Part shown: positions 6,536 through 14,327 of the stretch, one piece after another
Numbering within the stretch: position 1 is the stretch's first letter
Layout: every line of letters begins with the position of its first letter
Assembly (NCBI GenBank): GCA_023434825.1
Contig: JAEYSH010000183.1
Coordinates: 1 to 22,151 of the forward strand
Origin: Methanobacteriota archaeon
Lineage (GTDB): Archaea; Methanobacteriota; Methanobacteria; Methanobacteriales; Methanobacteriaceae
Length of the DNA stretch: 22,151 bases
Reading direction: 5' to 3'
Made by a program: the position numbers and the translations under genes
Notes under the pieces: generated by a model
What the model was told of the DNA's origin: nothing
Seen by the model: the letters and a program-made list of their open reading frames with translations, nothing else
Database searches by the model: none

Positions 6536-7672
6536 TTATTTTTCAAATGATTCAACCACTTCTTTTAACTTTTCTTTTATATTTATCATTTGAGGACATG
6601 CCATATCGCAGTTTCCACATTCAATACATCTTGAAGCTTTTTCTTCCTCTTTTAGCAGAGTTCTGTAGTGCATTGTAGCATTTTCTGGGTCATTGAGCAT
6701 TGTAGCATAGTTATAATGCATAAAACAGTCAGGAATATTTACTCCTTCTGGACAGGGCATACAGTAACCGCATGCAGTGCAATCAACGCCTTTATTTTCG
6801 CGATATGCTCTTCCAACTTCTTTTAATAAAAATTTATCATCTTCACTTAGAGAATTTGCATAACCCTGTTCTGCATATTTAATATCTTCTTCAAGCTGTT
6901 CTAATTTGGATACTCCACTTAAAACTACATCCACATCTTCATGATCCCATAAATATTTAAAAGCCCATTCTGCAGGTGCTCTTTTATTTTCAGATTCATC
7001 ATATACTAATTGAACTTCTTCTGGAATATAATTTGCAAGAACTCCTCCCCTTAAAGGTTCCATAATTACTACGCCGATGCCCTGGCTTGAAGCGTACCTT
7101 AATCCTTCTCTTCCTGCCTGGTAATTCTCATCCATGAAATTGTACTGTATCTGGCACATGTCCCAATCGTAAATATCCACTATTTCCATAAAAAATTCTA
7201 GATCATCGTGAAAGGAAAAACCATTGTATTTGATTATACCATCTGCTTTTAAATCATCTAAAAATTCTAAAACACCAGCTTTTTCAAGTTGTGGCCAGTA
7301 ATTTTTATTCATTGAATGTATCAAATAAAAATCAATCTGTTCTGTTTTAAGTCGCTCTAATTGTTCATTTAAATAGTATTCAAGGTCTTCTTTTTTATTT
7401 ATAAGCCAGCTTGGGATTTTAGTAGCCACATGAACTTTCTCACGATGCTCTTCTTTTAAATATTTCCCTAAAAACTTTTCACTTTCTCCATTGTGGTAAG
7501 GATAAGCAGTATCCAGATAATTGACTCCATTATCTATTGCATGGTAAAGAATTTTTGACGCTTTTTCTTCATCTATTTTGCCGTAATTATTATTAAGCTC
7601 TGGAAAGCGCATGCACCCTAATCCGAGTATTGAAACACCTTCTCCAGTTGATCCAAGCTTTCTATATAACAT
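6536..7672 (-). CDS. Aldo/keto reductase with two C-terminal 4Fe-4S clusters
   Basis: NAD(P)-type oxidoreductase of the ferredoxin-containing aldo/keto reductase group. The 378 residues give a TIM barrel with the catalytic tetrad Asp54, Tyr59, Lys85 and His119 (DTAYPY, TKIP, LIHS). A C-terminal cysteine domain follows, with Cys298/301/304 plus Cys316 and Cys349/352/355/359 (CIECGNCDMACP), enough for two 4Fe-4S clusters. Such proteins are common in methanogens and clostridia and probably move electrons between ferredoxin and an organic carbonyl; the substrate is not known. Start ATG follows a GGAG SD. The length is normal and all key residues are present. Divergent from the 7881 gene. Confidence 0.88.
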   Translation of the reverse strand: MLYRKLGSTGEGVSILGLGCMRFPELNNNYGKIDEEKASKILYHAIDNGVNYLDTAYPYHNGESEKFLGKYLKEEHREKVHVATKIPSWLINKKEDLEYYLNEQLERLKTEQIDFYLIHSMNKNYWPQLEKAGVLEFLDDLKADGIIKYNGFSFHDDLEFFMEIVDIYDWDMCQIQYNFMDENYQAGREGLRYASSQGIGVVIMEPLRGGVLANYIPEEVQLVYDESENKRAPAEWAFKYLWDHEDVDVVLSGVSKLEQLEEDIKYAEQGYANSLSEDDKFLLKEVGRAYRENKGVDCTACGYCMPCPEGVNIPDCFMHYNYATMLNDPENATMHYRTLLKEEEKASRCIECGNCDMACPQMINIKEKLKEVVESFEK

Positions 7673-7803
7673 AATATTTCTCCATAAATTAGCTAATTAG
7701 TATAAAGTAGTTTATTAGCATTTCTTTTATTCTGGGATAAAATAATCATTTCTATTTGCTTTTAGATCTAATTATTATCATAATTATTTATTATTTAGTA
7801 ATA

Positions 7804-7814
7804 TTTATATAAAT
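7804..7814 (+). promoter_or_regulatory. TATA box of the Asn/Ser-rich protein gene
   Basis: TTTATATAAAT is a near-consensus archaeal TATA element. Transcription about 25 bases downstream (around 7835) leaves room for the AGGGGG ribosome site at 7850-7855. Confidence 0.5.
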
Positions 7815-7880
7815 TTTAAAACATAAATCTATGAAAGGTAGAACTAATTAGGGGGCTTTAAAATCTCTAAAATCGCAAAC

Positions 7881-8318
7881 ATGGCTTTAGTTATAGGAAT
7901 ACTTTTTTTTATAGGATATGGCGTTTATTTAAACGTTGATCATTTACCATTTAACTTAATTACTGATCTTTTTAAAAAGGATCCAACCAGTTATGTTGAT
8001 AATCTAAAAAATAACAAAATAGATGATCTAATAAATAATCGAAATATAAGCAGTGGAAATTTATCCAGTAATCAAAAAAATACAAGAACACAGGTTGATA
8101 CAACTAAAACCCAAACTAAAACGTATTCAAATCCTAATAATCAAAATAATAACCAAAAAATATCAAATCAACAAACAAGATCATCAGTTGAAGATAATAT
8201 GGGAAAATCAGGGGAGTCATCTGGCTCAAATAATGGAAATATTGAAGAAAATAATTCATCTATTCCAGATCAATCCAATGGTGAAGATGAAGGAAATATC
8301 AGTATAGGTTCTGATTAA
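7881..8318 (+). CDS. Membrane-anchored Asn/Ser/Gln-rich protein
   Basis: Not recognised as a family. From ATG 7881 the 145 residues consist of one N-terminal hydrophobic helix (about 2-17), a short ordered-looking part (about 18-50), then a long low-complexity tail rich in Asn, Ser, Gln and Thr that turns acidic at the end. This looks like a surface-exposed, disordered extracellular tail on a single anchor. The ribosome site AGGGGG lies 25 bases before the ATG but seven before an in-frame ATC (7863). Starting there would add MSKIAN and a useful positive charge before the helix. The low-complexity coding sequence may make the family hard to trace. Confidence 0.65.
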   Translation: MALVIGILFFIGYGVYLNVDHLPFNLITDLFKKDPTSYVDNLKNNKIDDLINNRNISSGNLSSNQKNTRTQVDTTKTQTKTYSNPNNQNNNQKISNQQTRSSVEDNMGKSGESSGSNNGNIEENNSSIPDQSNGEDEGNISIGSD

Positions 8319-8774
8319 ACCTAGGAATTGTATATAAAAGCTAATTTCTCATTTTAAATAATTTAATCAGGTATTTTGAGATATTAATTCATTAATCACA
8401 TATTATTTATGTATTAATTCTTCATATTAATTATTTTTATTTATAATCATCTAATTGGTGTTTAAGTACTACTATTTTGTTTAAATTTTTATTTTTTTTA
8501 ATTATATATTCTCAATAAATATTCCGACACTTATTTTTTCTTTAATTAAAAATTGAATCATAAACACAAAGCATAAATAAGATAAAATAATAATATACTC
8601 CATAACATAGAAATAAATAAAATCTAAGATTTAGATAATGATTTTGGAGAATCATAATCTAGGATCATAAATTCATTAATTCATCACTTGTTTAAATATG
8701 AATTCAGTTAAGAATTTGGACTGTATTGGTTAATGAGCATTTTATCATAAATGTGTTTAGTTGGGGGTTTTAAT
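8319..8774. other. Non-coding region with TATA element, T-run and small palindromes
   Basis: No believable coding frame was found on either strand. A strong TATA-like element (GTATATAAAAG, 8329-8339) follows the upstream stop and has no gene behind it. A long T-rich tract around 8484-8500 could end transcription from the left. Two adjacent inverted repeats, ATCTAA-GAT-TTAGAT (8622-8636) and ATGATT-TTGGAG-AATCAT (8638-8655), and a TATA-like TTTAAATAT near 8691 lie upstream of the coiled-coil gene. Confidence 0.4.
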
Positions 8775-9215
8775 TTGGAAACCGAAAAAAGTGCAGAGAA
8801 TATAAATAACGGAATAAAAGGCATGGGACTAAAAAAGGATTCTCATGTGATAAAGTCAATAAATTACAAGTTAGATGAAATAAAGGAATTAAAAGAACTT
8901 TTAGAAAAATCTGAAAAACTTCAGGAGTTTTATACATCCATATTTAAAATGGAAGGTATGACCCAGGAACTTCAAAAGCTTGGAAACCATAGATTCAAAA
9001 CAGCAAAATGGTTTAGCCCTAAAAGCGATGAAATGAAGGAATTGGAAAAGCTGGAAGTGTTATTAACACAATTTAAAAGTGAATATACGGAAATTGCAGG
9101 TAATATTTCAAAATCACTAGAAATATATAATAGTAACAATAAAAAGGCACTAGATTTATTTAAAATTAAAAATGAGCAGTTAATAAACAAAATTGAAATG
9201 CTTAATTCTAAATAA
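8775..9215 (+). CDS. Small coiled-coil protein (TTG start)
   Basis: Not recognised. About 146 residues, almost entirely helical and strongly charged, with heptad-like Leu/Ile spacing through ELKELLEKSEKL and again over the C-terminal 70 residues. No cysteines, no membrane segment. I place the start at TTG 8775, because GGGGG (8763-8767) lies seven bases before it; the in-frame ATG at 8751 lies before the ribosome site and would read through it. It converges with the SWIM-protein gene. A structural or partner-binding role is all that the sequence suggests. Confidence 0.65.
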   Translation: METEKSAENINNGIKGMGLKKDSHVIKSINYKLDEIKELKELLEKSEKLQEFYTSIFKMEGMTQELQKLGNHRFKTAKWFSPKSDEMKELEKLEVLLTQFKSEYTEIAGNISKSLEIYNSNNKKALDLFKIKNEQLINKIEMLNSK

Positions 9216-9298
9216 GCATTATTAACACTGTATAATCTCAAAAATTTTATATTTTGTTTTAATAAGGTTAGGTAGGGCTCTCGTATTTAAATCATAAT

Positions 9299-9553
9299 TT
9301 ATTCTCTTTCTAAATCGGCAACTTTGAATAAAACGGCCCAAAGATGCTTGCAGATGTAACTACCTGGTTCTTTCTCACTTCTCCACTGATAGTCATCACA
9401 ATCACAAAGCCAGAGATTTTCATGCATACTAACTTGATAGGCATTATCTCCAGAACTCTGTACTTTAAAGATCATTAAATCATCTTCAAGTAACTCAATC
9501 TCAACATTACCTTTCTTGTAAATTTTCAAGCCTTCTTGCATCCTTTTTCCCAT
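9299..9553 (-). CDS. Small SWIM zinc-finger protein
   Basis: The 84 residues end in a SWIM-type zinc site: Cys50-x-Cys52, a 15-residue loop, then Cys68-x-His70 (CDC...CKH). SWIM domains bind zinc and contact DNA or proteins; in archaea and bacteria they often accompany SWI2/SNF2-type helicases. The protein is little more than this domain plus an N-terminal beta-rich stretch. It starts 12 bases after the stop of the large helicase on the same strand, with GGAG before the ATG, so the two are almost certainly co-transcribed. The likely job is to help the helicase engage DNA or a partner. That pairing is inferred from gene order. Confidence 0.8.
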   Translation of the reverse strand: MGKRMQEGLKIYKKGNVEIELLEDDLMIFKVQSSGDNAYQVSMHENLWLCDCDDYQWRSEKEPGSYICKHLWAVLFKVADLERE

Positions 9554-9565
9554 ATATAAACTCCA

Positions 9566-11842
9566 TTATCTGTCTATCCCCATTAAATCAAGCATTTGAT
9601 CCAGTAAGAAAAGAGTCCCTTCTTTATTTAATGGATTATTATCATTTCCACATTTTGGCGAATATATACATGCAGGACAGCCTTCTTCACATGTACAATC
9701 CTTAACAAGCTCCTGTGTCATTTTTGTTATTTCTTCAATAAGGTCAAAAGCTTTCCTAGTTAAACCGATACCGCCTTCAAATCCATCATAAATGAAAATT
9801 GTTGCCATTTTAGTATCTTCATGATGCGGTGTTGAAACTCCTCCAATATCAAACCGGTCACACATGACGTGGAATGGGATAATGGCTATCATGGCATGTT
9901 CAAGACCATGAATACCTCCTTCAAATACATCTTTACCTTTTATAGCGCACTTTAAACCTTCTTCAATATTAGCAGGTAATGTAAACCACATTCCTTTAGT
10001 TCTAAATTGAATAGGTGGCAATTTGAGGTTTCTAACATTTACAACTTTACTTTTTTCAATTACTTTGTATTTAGGATAAGTTTCACTGACTTTTAATTCT
10101 CCAAAAGATACTTTGAGATTACCCACAGTTTTATTTTTATTTTCTTTTAAAACTTTAATATCAATGTCTTTTTGAACGCTTGTATGGCTGTTAACGTCTT
10201 TTTTAACTACTTTTATGGTATTTTTAGCTAAATTAAAGTCATGCACAATATAAGTTTCACCCTTATTTATTAGCACTGCTCCTTGATGTGCTTCTGTGTA
10301 AGCCTGTCTTTTATCCATTGTTTCAAGAACTCTGCCTTTATGGTAGACTTTAAAAATTTCAGAAGATATATTTCCAAGACTTACTTTAAATGGGGGATAA
10401 TCAGAACCGGAATAAACATAATTAGAACCAGATTTTTCAACTAATTTTGCAGATTGCAAAGACTTTAAATGTTCTCCAACATCGTTTTCAAAGTCAATTT
10501 TAATATTTTTAGGATTTACAGGCATTTCATTTGCAGCACACATTAAATGTCCCGAAATAATTTGAGGGTTTGTTAAATCAATTATGGCATGTTCATGTGG
10601 CTTATCAAAGAAAACCCCTGGATGCTTCATAAAATATTGATCAAGAGGATTTTGAAAACCTACAAAAGCAACTATGGAATCATCTGTTCCTCTACCAGCT
10701 CTACCAGCTTGCTGCCATGTTGACATCAAAGTTCCAGGATATCCTGAAATGATAACGCTGTCAAGAGATCCGATATCTATTCCTAATTCCAATGCATTTG
10801 TAGCGGTAACTCCCCTTAATGTACTTTTTTTAAGTCCATTTTCTATTTTACGCCTATCTTCTGGCAAATAACCCGCACGATATGCTGAGATTTTTTCAGC
10901 TAAACGAGGATCAATTTCTCCAATTTCTTTTTTAGAACGCCTTGCTATCAATTCGGCCATTTTACGGGAAGTGGTAAAACAAAGGGTCTGTAAATTATTT
11001 AATAAAAATAACTGGAAAAGATTCTGGGACTCTACGTGAGTTGTAGTTTTTCCAACACCATCATAATAAGGATTATAGAATATAAAATGCTTTTTACCTT
11101 TAGGGGAACTGTCATCGGATATTAAACTGAATTTAAGACCAACTAATTTTTCGCTGAACTCTTCTGGATTTGCAAGGGTTGCAGTTGATAAAACAAACTG
11201 TGGATTGGAACCGTAATAGTTACAAATTCTTAAAAATCTTCTAATTAAAAATGCTACATTTGATCCAAAAACACCCCTGTATTGGTGTGCTTCATCGATA
11301 ACAACATATTTTAGATTGCTCAAGAATTTTTCCCATTGATGATGCCAGGGAAGAACATTATGGAGTTCATAAGGATTTGTTACAATAATACGGGAATTTT
11401 TCCTTATTTTTCTCTTTTTTTCTTTACTTGTATCTCCATCATAAACTTCAGGATTTAAGTTCATTCCACAATATTTTTCAAGTTCTTTCATTGAAATAAG
11501 CTGGTCATTAGCAAGTGCCTTAGCTGGATAAATATAGAGAGCTGTAGCATCCTTATCATTACTTAATTTTTCAAAAATAGGTATATTAAATGAAAGTGTC
11601 TTACCTGAAGCAGTTGGGGTGGTTATAATTACATTATCTCCTTTTCTAAGTAGATCAATTGCTTCAGATTGGTGCTTGTAAAGTTTAATTTTTCTACGTG
11701 AAAGATAATTTTTAATAAATTGTGGTAAAACTGCTCTGGTTTCTCCATACTCTGCTTCTTGCGGTTTAAGAGTTTCAATATGCTCAACTCTATTTTTATA
11801 CCACTTTCTTGAGTTTAATATATTTAAAGTGTCTTTAATCAT
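9566..11842 (-). CDS. DEAD/DEAH helicase with C-terminal DUF1998 (MrfA/YprA-like)
   Basis: Superfamily 2 DNA helicase of about 758 residues. Motifs by position from the TTG at 11845: Walker A TPTASGKT (76-83), TNPYEL, DEAH (184-187), STAT (220-223), TTSRK, and QQAGRAGRG (378-386). After an insert come the DUF1998 region and its four-cysteine signature, Cys717, Cys719/723, Cys726 and Cys732 (CTCEEGCPACIYSPKCGN). The best-studied relative, Bacillus MrfA, is a 3'-5' helicase that works with the exonuclease MrfB in mitomycin-adduct repair. No MrfB homologue is next to it here; instead a SWIM protein follows and an exonuclease III homologue lies upstream. Start is ATG 11842 or the adjoining TTG 11845, both near GGA. 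All core motifs are intact. Confidence 0.85.
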   Translation of the reverse strand: MIKDTLNILNSRKWYKNRVEHIETLKPQEAEYGETRAVLPQFIKNYLSRRKIKLYKHQSEAIDLLRKGDNVIITTPTASGKTLSFNIPIFEKLSNDKDATALYIYPAKALANDQLISMKELEKYCGMNLNPEVYDGDTSKEKKRKIRKNSRIIVTNPYELHNVLPWHHQWEKFLSNLKYVVIDEAHQYRGVFGSNVAFLIRRFLRICNYYGSNPQFVLSTATLANPEEFSEKLVGLKFSLISDDSSPKGKKHFIFYNPYYDGVGKTTTHVESQNLFQLFLLNNLQTLCFTTSRKMAELIARRSKKEIGEIDPRLAEKISAYRAGYLPEDRRKIENGLKKSTLRGVTATNALELGIDIGSLDSVIISGYPGTLMSTWQQAGRAGRGTDDSIVAFVGFQNPLDQYFMKHPGVFFDKPHEHAIIDLTNPQIISGHLMCAANEMPVNPKNIKIDFENDVGEHLKSLQSAKLVEKSGSNYVYSGSDYPPFKVSLGNISSEIFKVYHKGRVLETMDKRQAYTEAHQGAVLINKGETYIVHDFNLAKNTIKVVKKDVNSHTSVQKDIDIKVLKENKNKTVGNLKVSFGELKVSETYPKYKVIEKSKVVNVRNLKLPPIQFRTKGMWFTLPANIEEGLKCAIKGKDVFEGGIHGLEHAMIAIIPFHVMCDRFDIGGVSTPHHEDTKMATIFIYDGFEGGIGLTRKAFDLIEEITKMTQELVKDCTCEEGCPACIYSPKCGNDNNPLNKEGTLFLLDQMLDLMGIDR

Positions 11843-12029
11843 CAATGATTCCTTTTTATGTATGAATTAAAAATAGAAAAATTAAGAATAAAGAGTATTT
11901 ATTATTCAGTTTAGTGAATAAACATCATTTATGATCTTTCAAATCCTTAATTTATACTTCTTTCATCTTATTTCGTAAAAAGTAAGATTTATAGTTTTCC
12001 TTAAAAATTAATTAAATTTAATATTTTTT

Positions 12030-12803
12030 TCATAATTCCAGTTCTATATCTACTGGGCAATGATCAGATCCAATAACTTCGCTTAATATGCCTGCAGACT
12101 TTATTTTATCTTTAAATTCTTCATTTATAAAGAAGTAATCAAGTCTCCATCCTACATTTCGTTCCCTTGCTTTTGTTCTGTAACTCCACCATGTATAAAG
12201 TTCGGTACTATCATTAAACATTCTTAAAGTGTCTAAATATCCATTTTTAAGGAATTTATCAATCCAGGCACGTTCAACTGGTAAAAATCCAGATATTTTT
12301 TCATTGGCTTTTGGTCGTGCAAGATCTATTTCTTTATGAGCTGTATTTAAATCTCCACAGATTATGACATTCATTCCTTCTGCTTTTAACTTATTTGCAT
12401 GATCCAGGAGTGCATCATAAAATTCGAGTTTATAATCTAATCTTTCCTGTGACATTTTTCCATTGGGGAAATATATGTTTAAAAGAACAAAGTCATCATA
12501 ATCTGCAATTAAAATTCTACCTTCACTATCAAATTTGGGAATTCCAAAACCATATTCTACTTTTTTTGGTTTTATTTTAGAATAAATGGCTACTCCACTG
12601 TAACCTTTTCTATCAGCTTCACAAAAATAAGGGTGATATCCATCTACTCTTTTTAATGCTTTTGGAAGATCATCATAAGCTACTTTAGTTTCTTGAAGGC
12701 ATAATATGTCTGGTTCTTCTTTTTTAAACCATTCAAGAAATCCTTTTTTATGTACGGCTCTTAATCCATTTACATTCCAGGAAATTATCTGTATGTTGTC
12801 CAT
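12030..12803 (-). CDS. xth: Exonuclease III-family AP/uridine endonuclease (Mth212-like)
   Basis: The 257 residues have the length and motifs of the ExoIII/APE1 phosphoesterases: SWNVNG, Glu38 in LQETK, Asp151-Asn153 in GDLN, a DYFF segment with Asp222, and Asp247-His248 in SDHCP. These enzymes cut the backbone at abasic sites. The Methanothermobacter homologue Mth212 also nicks at uracil in DNA and substitutes for a uracil glycosylase. As I recall its structural work, Lys125, Arg209 and Asp222 matter for that activity, and all three are present here at the same numbers. The ATG follows GGTGA. It lies 187 bases upstream of the helicase on the same strand, so a shared transcript is possible but not shown. 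Confidence 0.9.
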   Translation of the reverse strand: MDNIQIISWNVNGLRAVHKKGFLEWFKKEEPDILCLQETKVAYDDLPKALKRVDGYHPYFCEADRKGYSGVAIYSKIKPKKVEYGFGIPKFDSEGRILIADYDDFVLLNIYFPNGKMSQERLDYKLEFYDALLDHANKLKAEGMNVIICGDLNTAHKEIDLARPKANEKISGFLPVERAWIDKFLKNGYLDTLRMFNDSTELYTWWSYRTKARERNVGWRLDYFFINEEFKDKIKSAGILSEVIGSDHCPVDIELEL

Positions 12804-12986
12804 TTTTTCACCAGAAATAATAATTATAATTATAATTTTGTTTTTTTATCTGTAATTTAATTAAAGTTTTTAATGGATGTTTGTTTTTTTGCTAAATGTG
12901 TTTTGTGCAAAAGAGAGTTTTTCTTGCTGTTAATAGTAACTTTTTTATTATTTGTAATACATATACTATTTTAACTTATATCAATT

Positions 12987-12998
12987 ATCTAATTAGAT
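12987..12998. promoter_or_regulatory. 12-bp palindrome beside the sortase-gene TATA box
   Basis: ATCTAATTAGAT is a perfect palindrome ending five bases before a TATA-like element (AATTTATACC, 13004-13013) that would serve the TTG start at 13069. Such placement is suitable for an operator. In DNA this AT-rich, chance is a real alternative. Confidence 0.3.
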
Positions 12999-13068
12999 CA
13001 ATAAATTTATACCAAATAAAAATTAAGAAATAATTATAATAAAAAAAATTCGAATAGGTGATTAATAG

Positions 13069-13980
13069 TTGAATAAATATTTAATTCTTATTTTAGGTTT
13101 ATTAGTAATAGCCATTTTTGCATTTGAACCTGGAAATAATGAAATTATGGGTGTGGGAACTAATCATTTTGAATCTGAAGGAATTTCTTTTGATTATCCC
13201 AATGAATGGAATATAACAGGTGGAAATGGTTCACTGTTGGGATCATATTCGGATCCAAAAGGATTAAATATTAAAGTTTTTAAGTTTGGTTTACCACCAG
13301 GCTATAATTTAGCAAATAATCTTCAATCAGATGTTGCTGGAACAATTGGTAATGATTTCAAACTCGTATCTCAAAAAAATACCACAGTTAATGGAGTTAA
13401 AGCTTACGAAAAAGATTATACAGTTAATGGAACTCAAATGAGAAAAGAAGTTTGGATTCAGAAAAATAACGTATTATATGGTATAATTTTAACTACTCCT
13501 AATGATATGAATGTTAATTTAGATTCACTGGTAAGTAGTATAAAACTTAACGAGTCTAATGATGATCCTAAATATAAGGGTTGGGCTCAAATTGTAATGC
13601 CCCAATTTAATCAAAAATGGATTTTCAGTTCATGGTCATTGAATGATGCTGGTGCAGTTAAACATTTATCTGGCTTTTATCCTGGAGAAAAAGGACAATT
13701 AGCATTAATAGGGCATCATACTACTCATCATGCGCCATTTCTTCATTTAAAAGATCTCAAGCCAGGAAATCAAATAACAATAAATAATTATTTGACCCAA
13801 AAGAAATATAATTATGTAGTTACTGGAAGTGAAGTTAGAATGGGTGTTAAAGGTGTGGATATAAAATATCAAGCAACAGAAGTTCCAGAGCTGTGGTTAA
13901 TCACATGCTGGCCTCCGGGATACTCAAGAGGCGCATACATAGTCCATTGTAAACTGGATTCAATAGAACCACTAAACTAA
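13069..13980 (+). CDS. PsbP-like domain fused to a sortase domain
   Basis: The 303-residue protein starts with a hydrophobic signal or anchor (about 3-19). Residues about 33-160 match the PsbP-like fold common in methanobacterial secreted proteins (FESEGISFDYPNEWNI...GSLLGSYSDPKG). Residues about 170-303 form a sortase: LIGHHTTH with catalytic His216, LITC with nucleophile Cys280, and Arg287 seven residues on. The pattern is closest to class D/E-type enzymes. Sortases cut a C-terminal sorting signal and join the protein to an amine, often on the cell wall; here the wall would be pseudomurein. The N-terminal PsbP-like module is unusual and may bind substrate or wall. TTG start after GGTGAT with six-base spacing. 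No obvious sorting-signal protein is adjacent. Confidence 0.8.
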   Translation: MNKYLILILGLLVIAIFAFEPGNNEIMGVGTNHFESEGISFDYPNEWNITGGNGSLLGSYSDPKGLNIKVFKFGLPPGYNLANNLQSDVAGTIGNDFKLVSQKNTTVNGVKAYEKDYTVNGTQMRKEVWIQKNNVLYGIILTTPNDMNVNLDSLVSSIKLNESNDDPKYKGWAQIVMPQFNQKWIFSSWSLNDAGAVKHLSGFYPGEKGQLALIGHHTTHHAPFLHLKDLKPGNQITINNYLTQKKYNYVVTGSEVRMGVKGVDIKYQATEVPELWLITCWPPGYSRGAYIVHCKLDSIEPLN

Positions 13981-14098
13981 CAAATAAGTATAAATTTATA
14001 GATATCAAATTATAAACAGAAAAATACAGAAAATAAAAAAAAGACAACTTTAAGTAAGTTCAATATCTTTAAATCTTAAACATTACAGGTGATTTTTA

Positions 14099-14293
14099 AT
14101 GGATACACCCTCTTTCAGTGGATTTTTAATCTATTCTCACATACTTCCAGCTATTATTGCATTTTTTGCTATAATTTTAATTGCAAATGGTATAATGGAT
14201 AGAAAAACGCAATACACAATTGGCGGAATAGCCCTATTCTTTATAGCTGGAATCTTGCCTTTTATTGTACTGCCGTTTGTATTGGGAATTTAA
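14099..14293 (+). CDS. 64-residue membrane protein
   Basis: Unrecognised. Two hydrophobic helices (about 9-30 and 39-62) joined by a short basic loop (MDRKTQ), so the loop is probably cytoplasmic. The ATG follows GGTGAT by five bases, and a TTTAAATC element around 14070 could be its TATA box, which argues that this small frame is translated. It lies 118 bases after the sortase gene and could be its partner, or stand alone. It converges with the PfkB kinase. Confidence 0.65.
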   Translation: MDTPSFSGFLIYSHILPAIIAFFAIILIANGIMDRKTQYTIGGIALFFIAGILPFIVLPFVLGI

Positions 14294-14327
14294 AACAACA
14301 AATTTCTTTATTTTTAATTATTTTAAG

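Noticed and set aside
8053..8307. Alternative plus-strand frame within the Asn/Ser-rich gene
   Set aside because: The other frame has an N-terminal membrane helix and its own promoter. This one begins mid-gene without a ribosome site and arises from low-complexity DNA.
9216..9298. Attachment site or mobile-element boundary between convergent genes
   Set aside because: No direct repeats, tRNA end or integrase were found. It looks like an ordinary T-rich convergent terminator region.
10674..10871. Plus-strand frame antisense to the helicase
   Set aside because: It overlaps the helicase QQAGRAGRG region and has no independent coding evidence.
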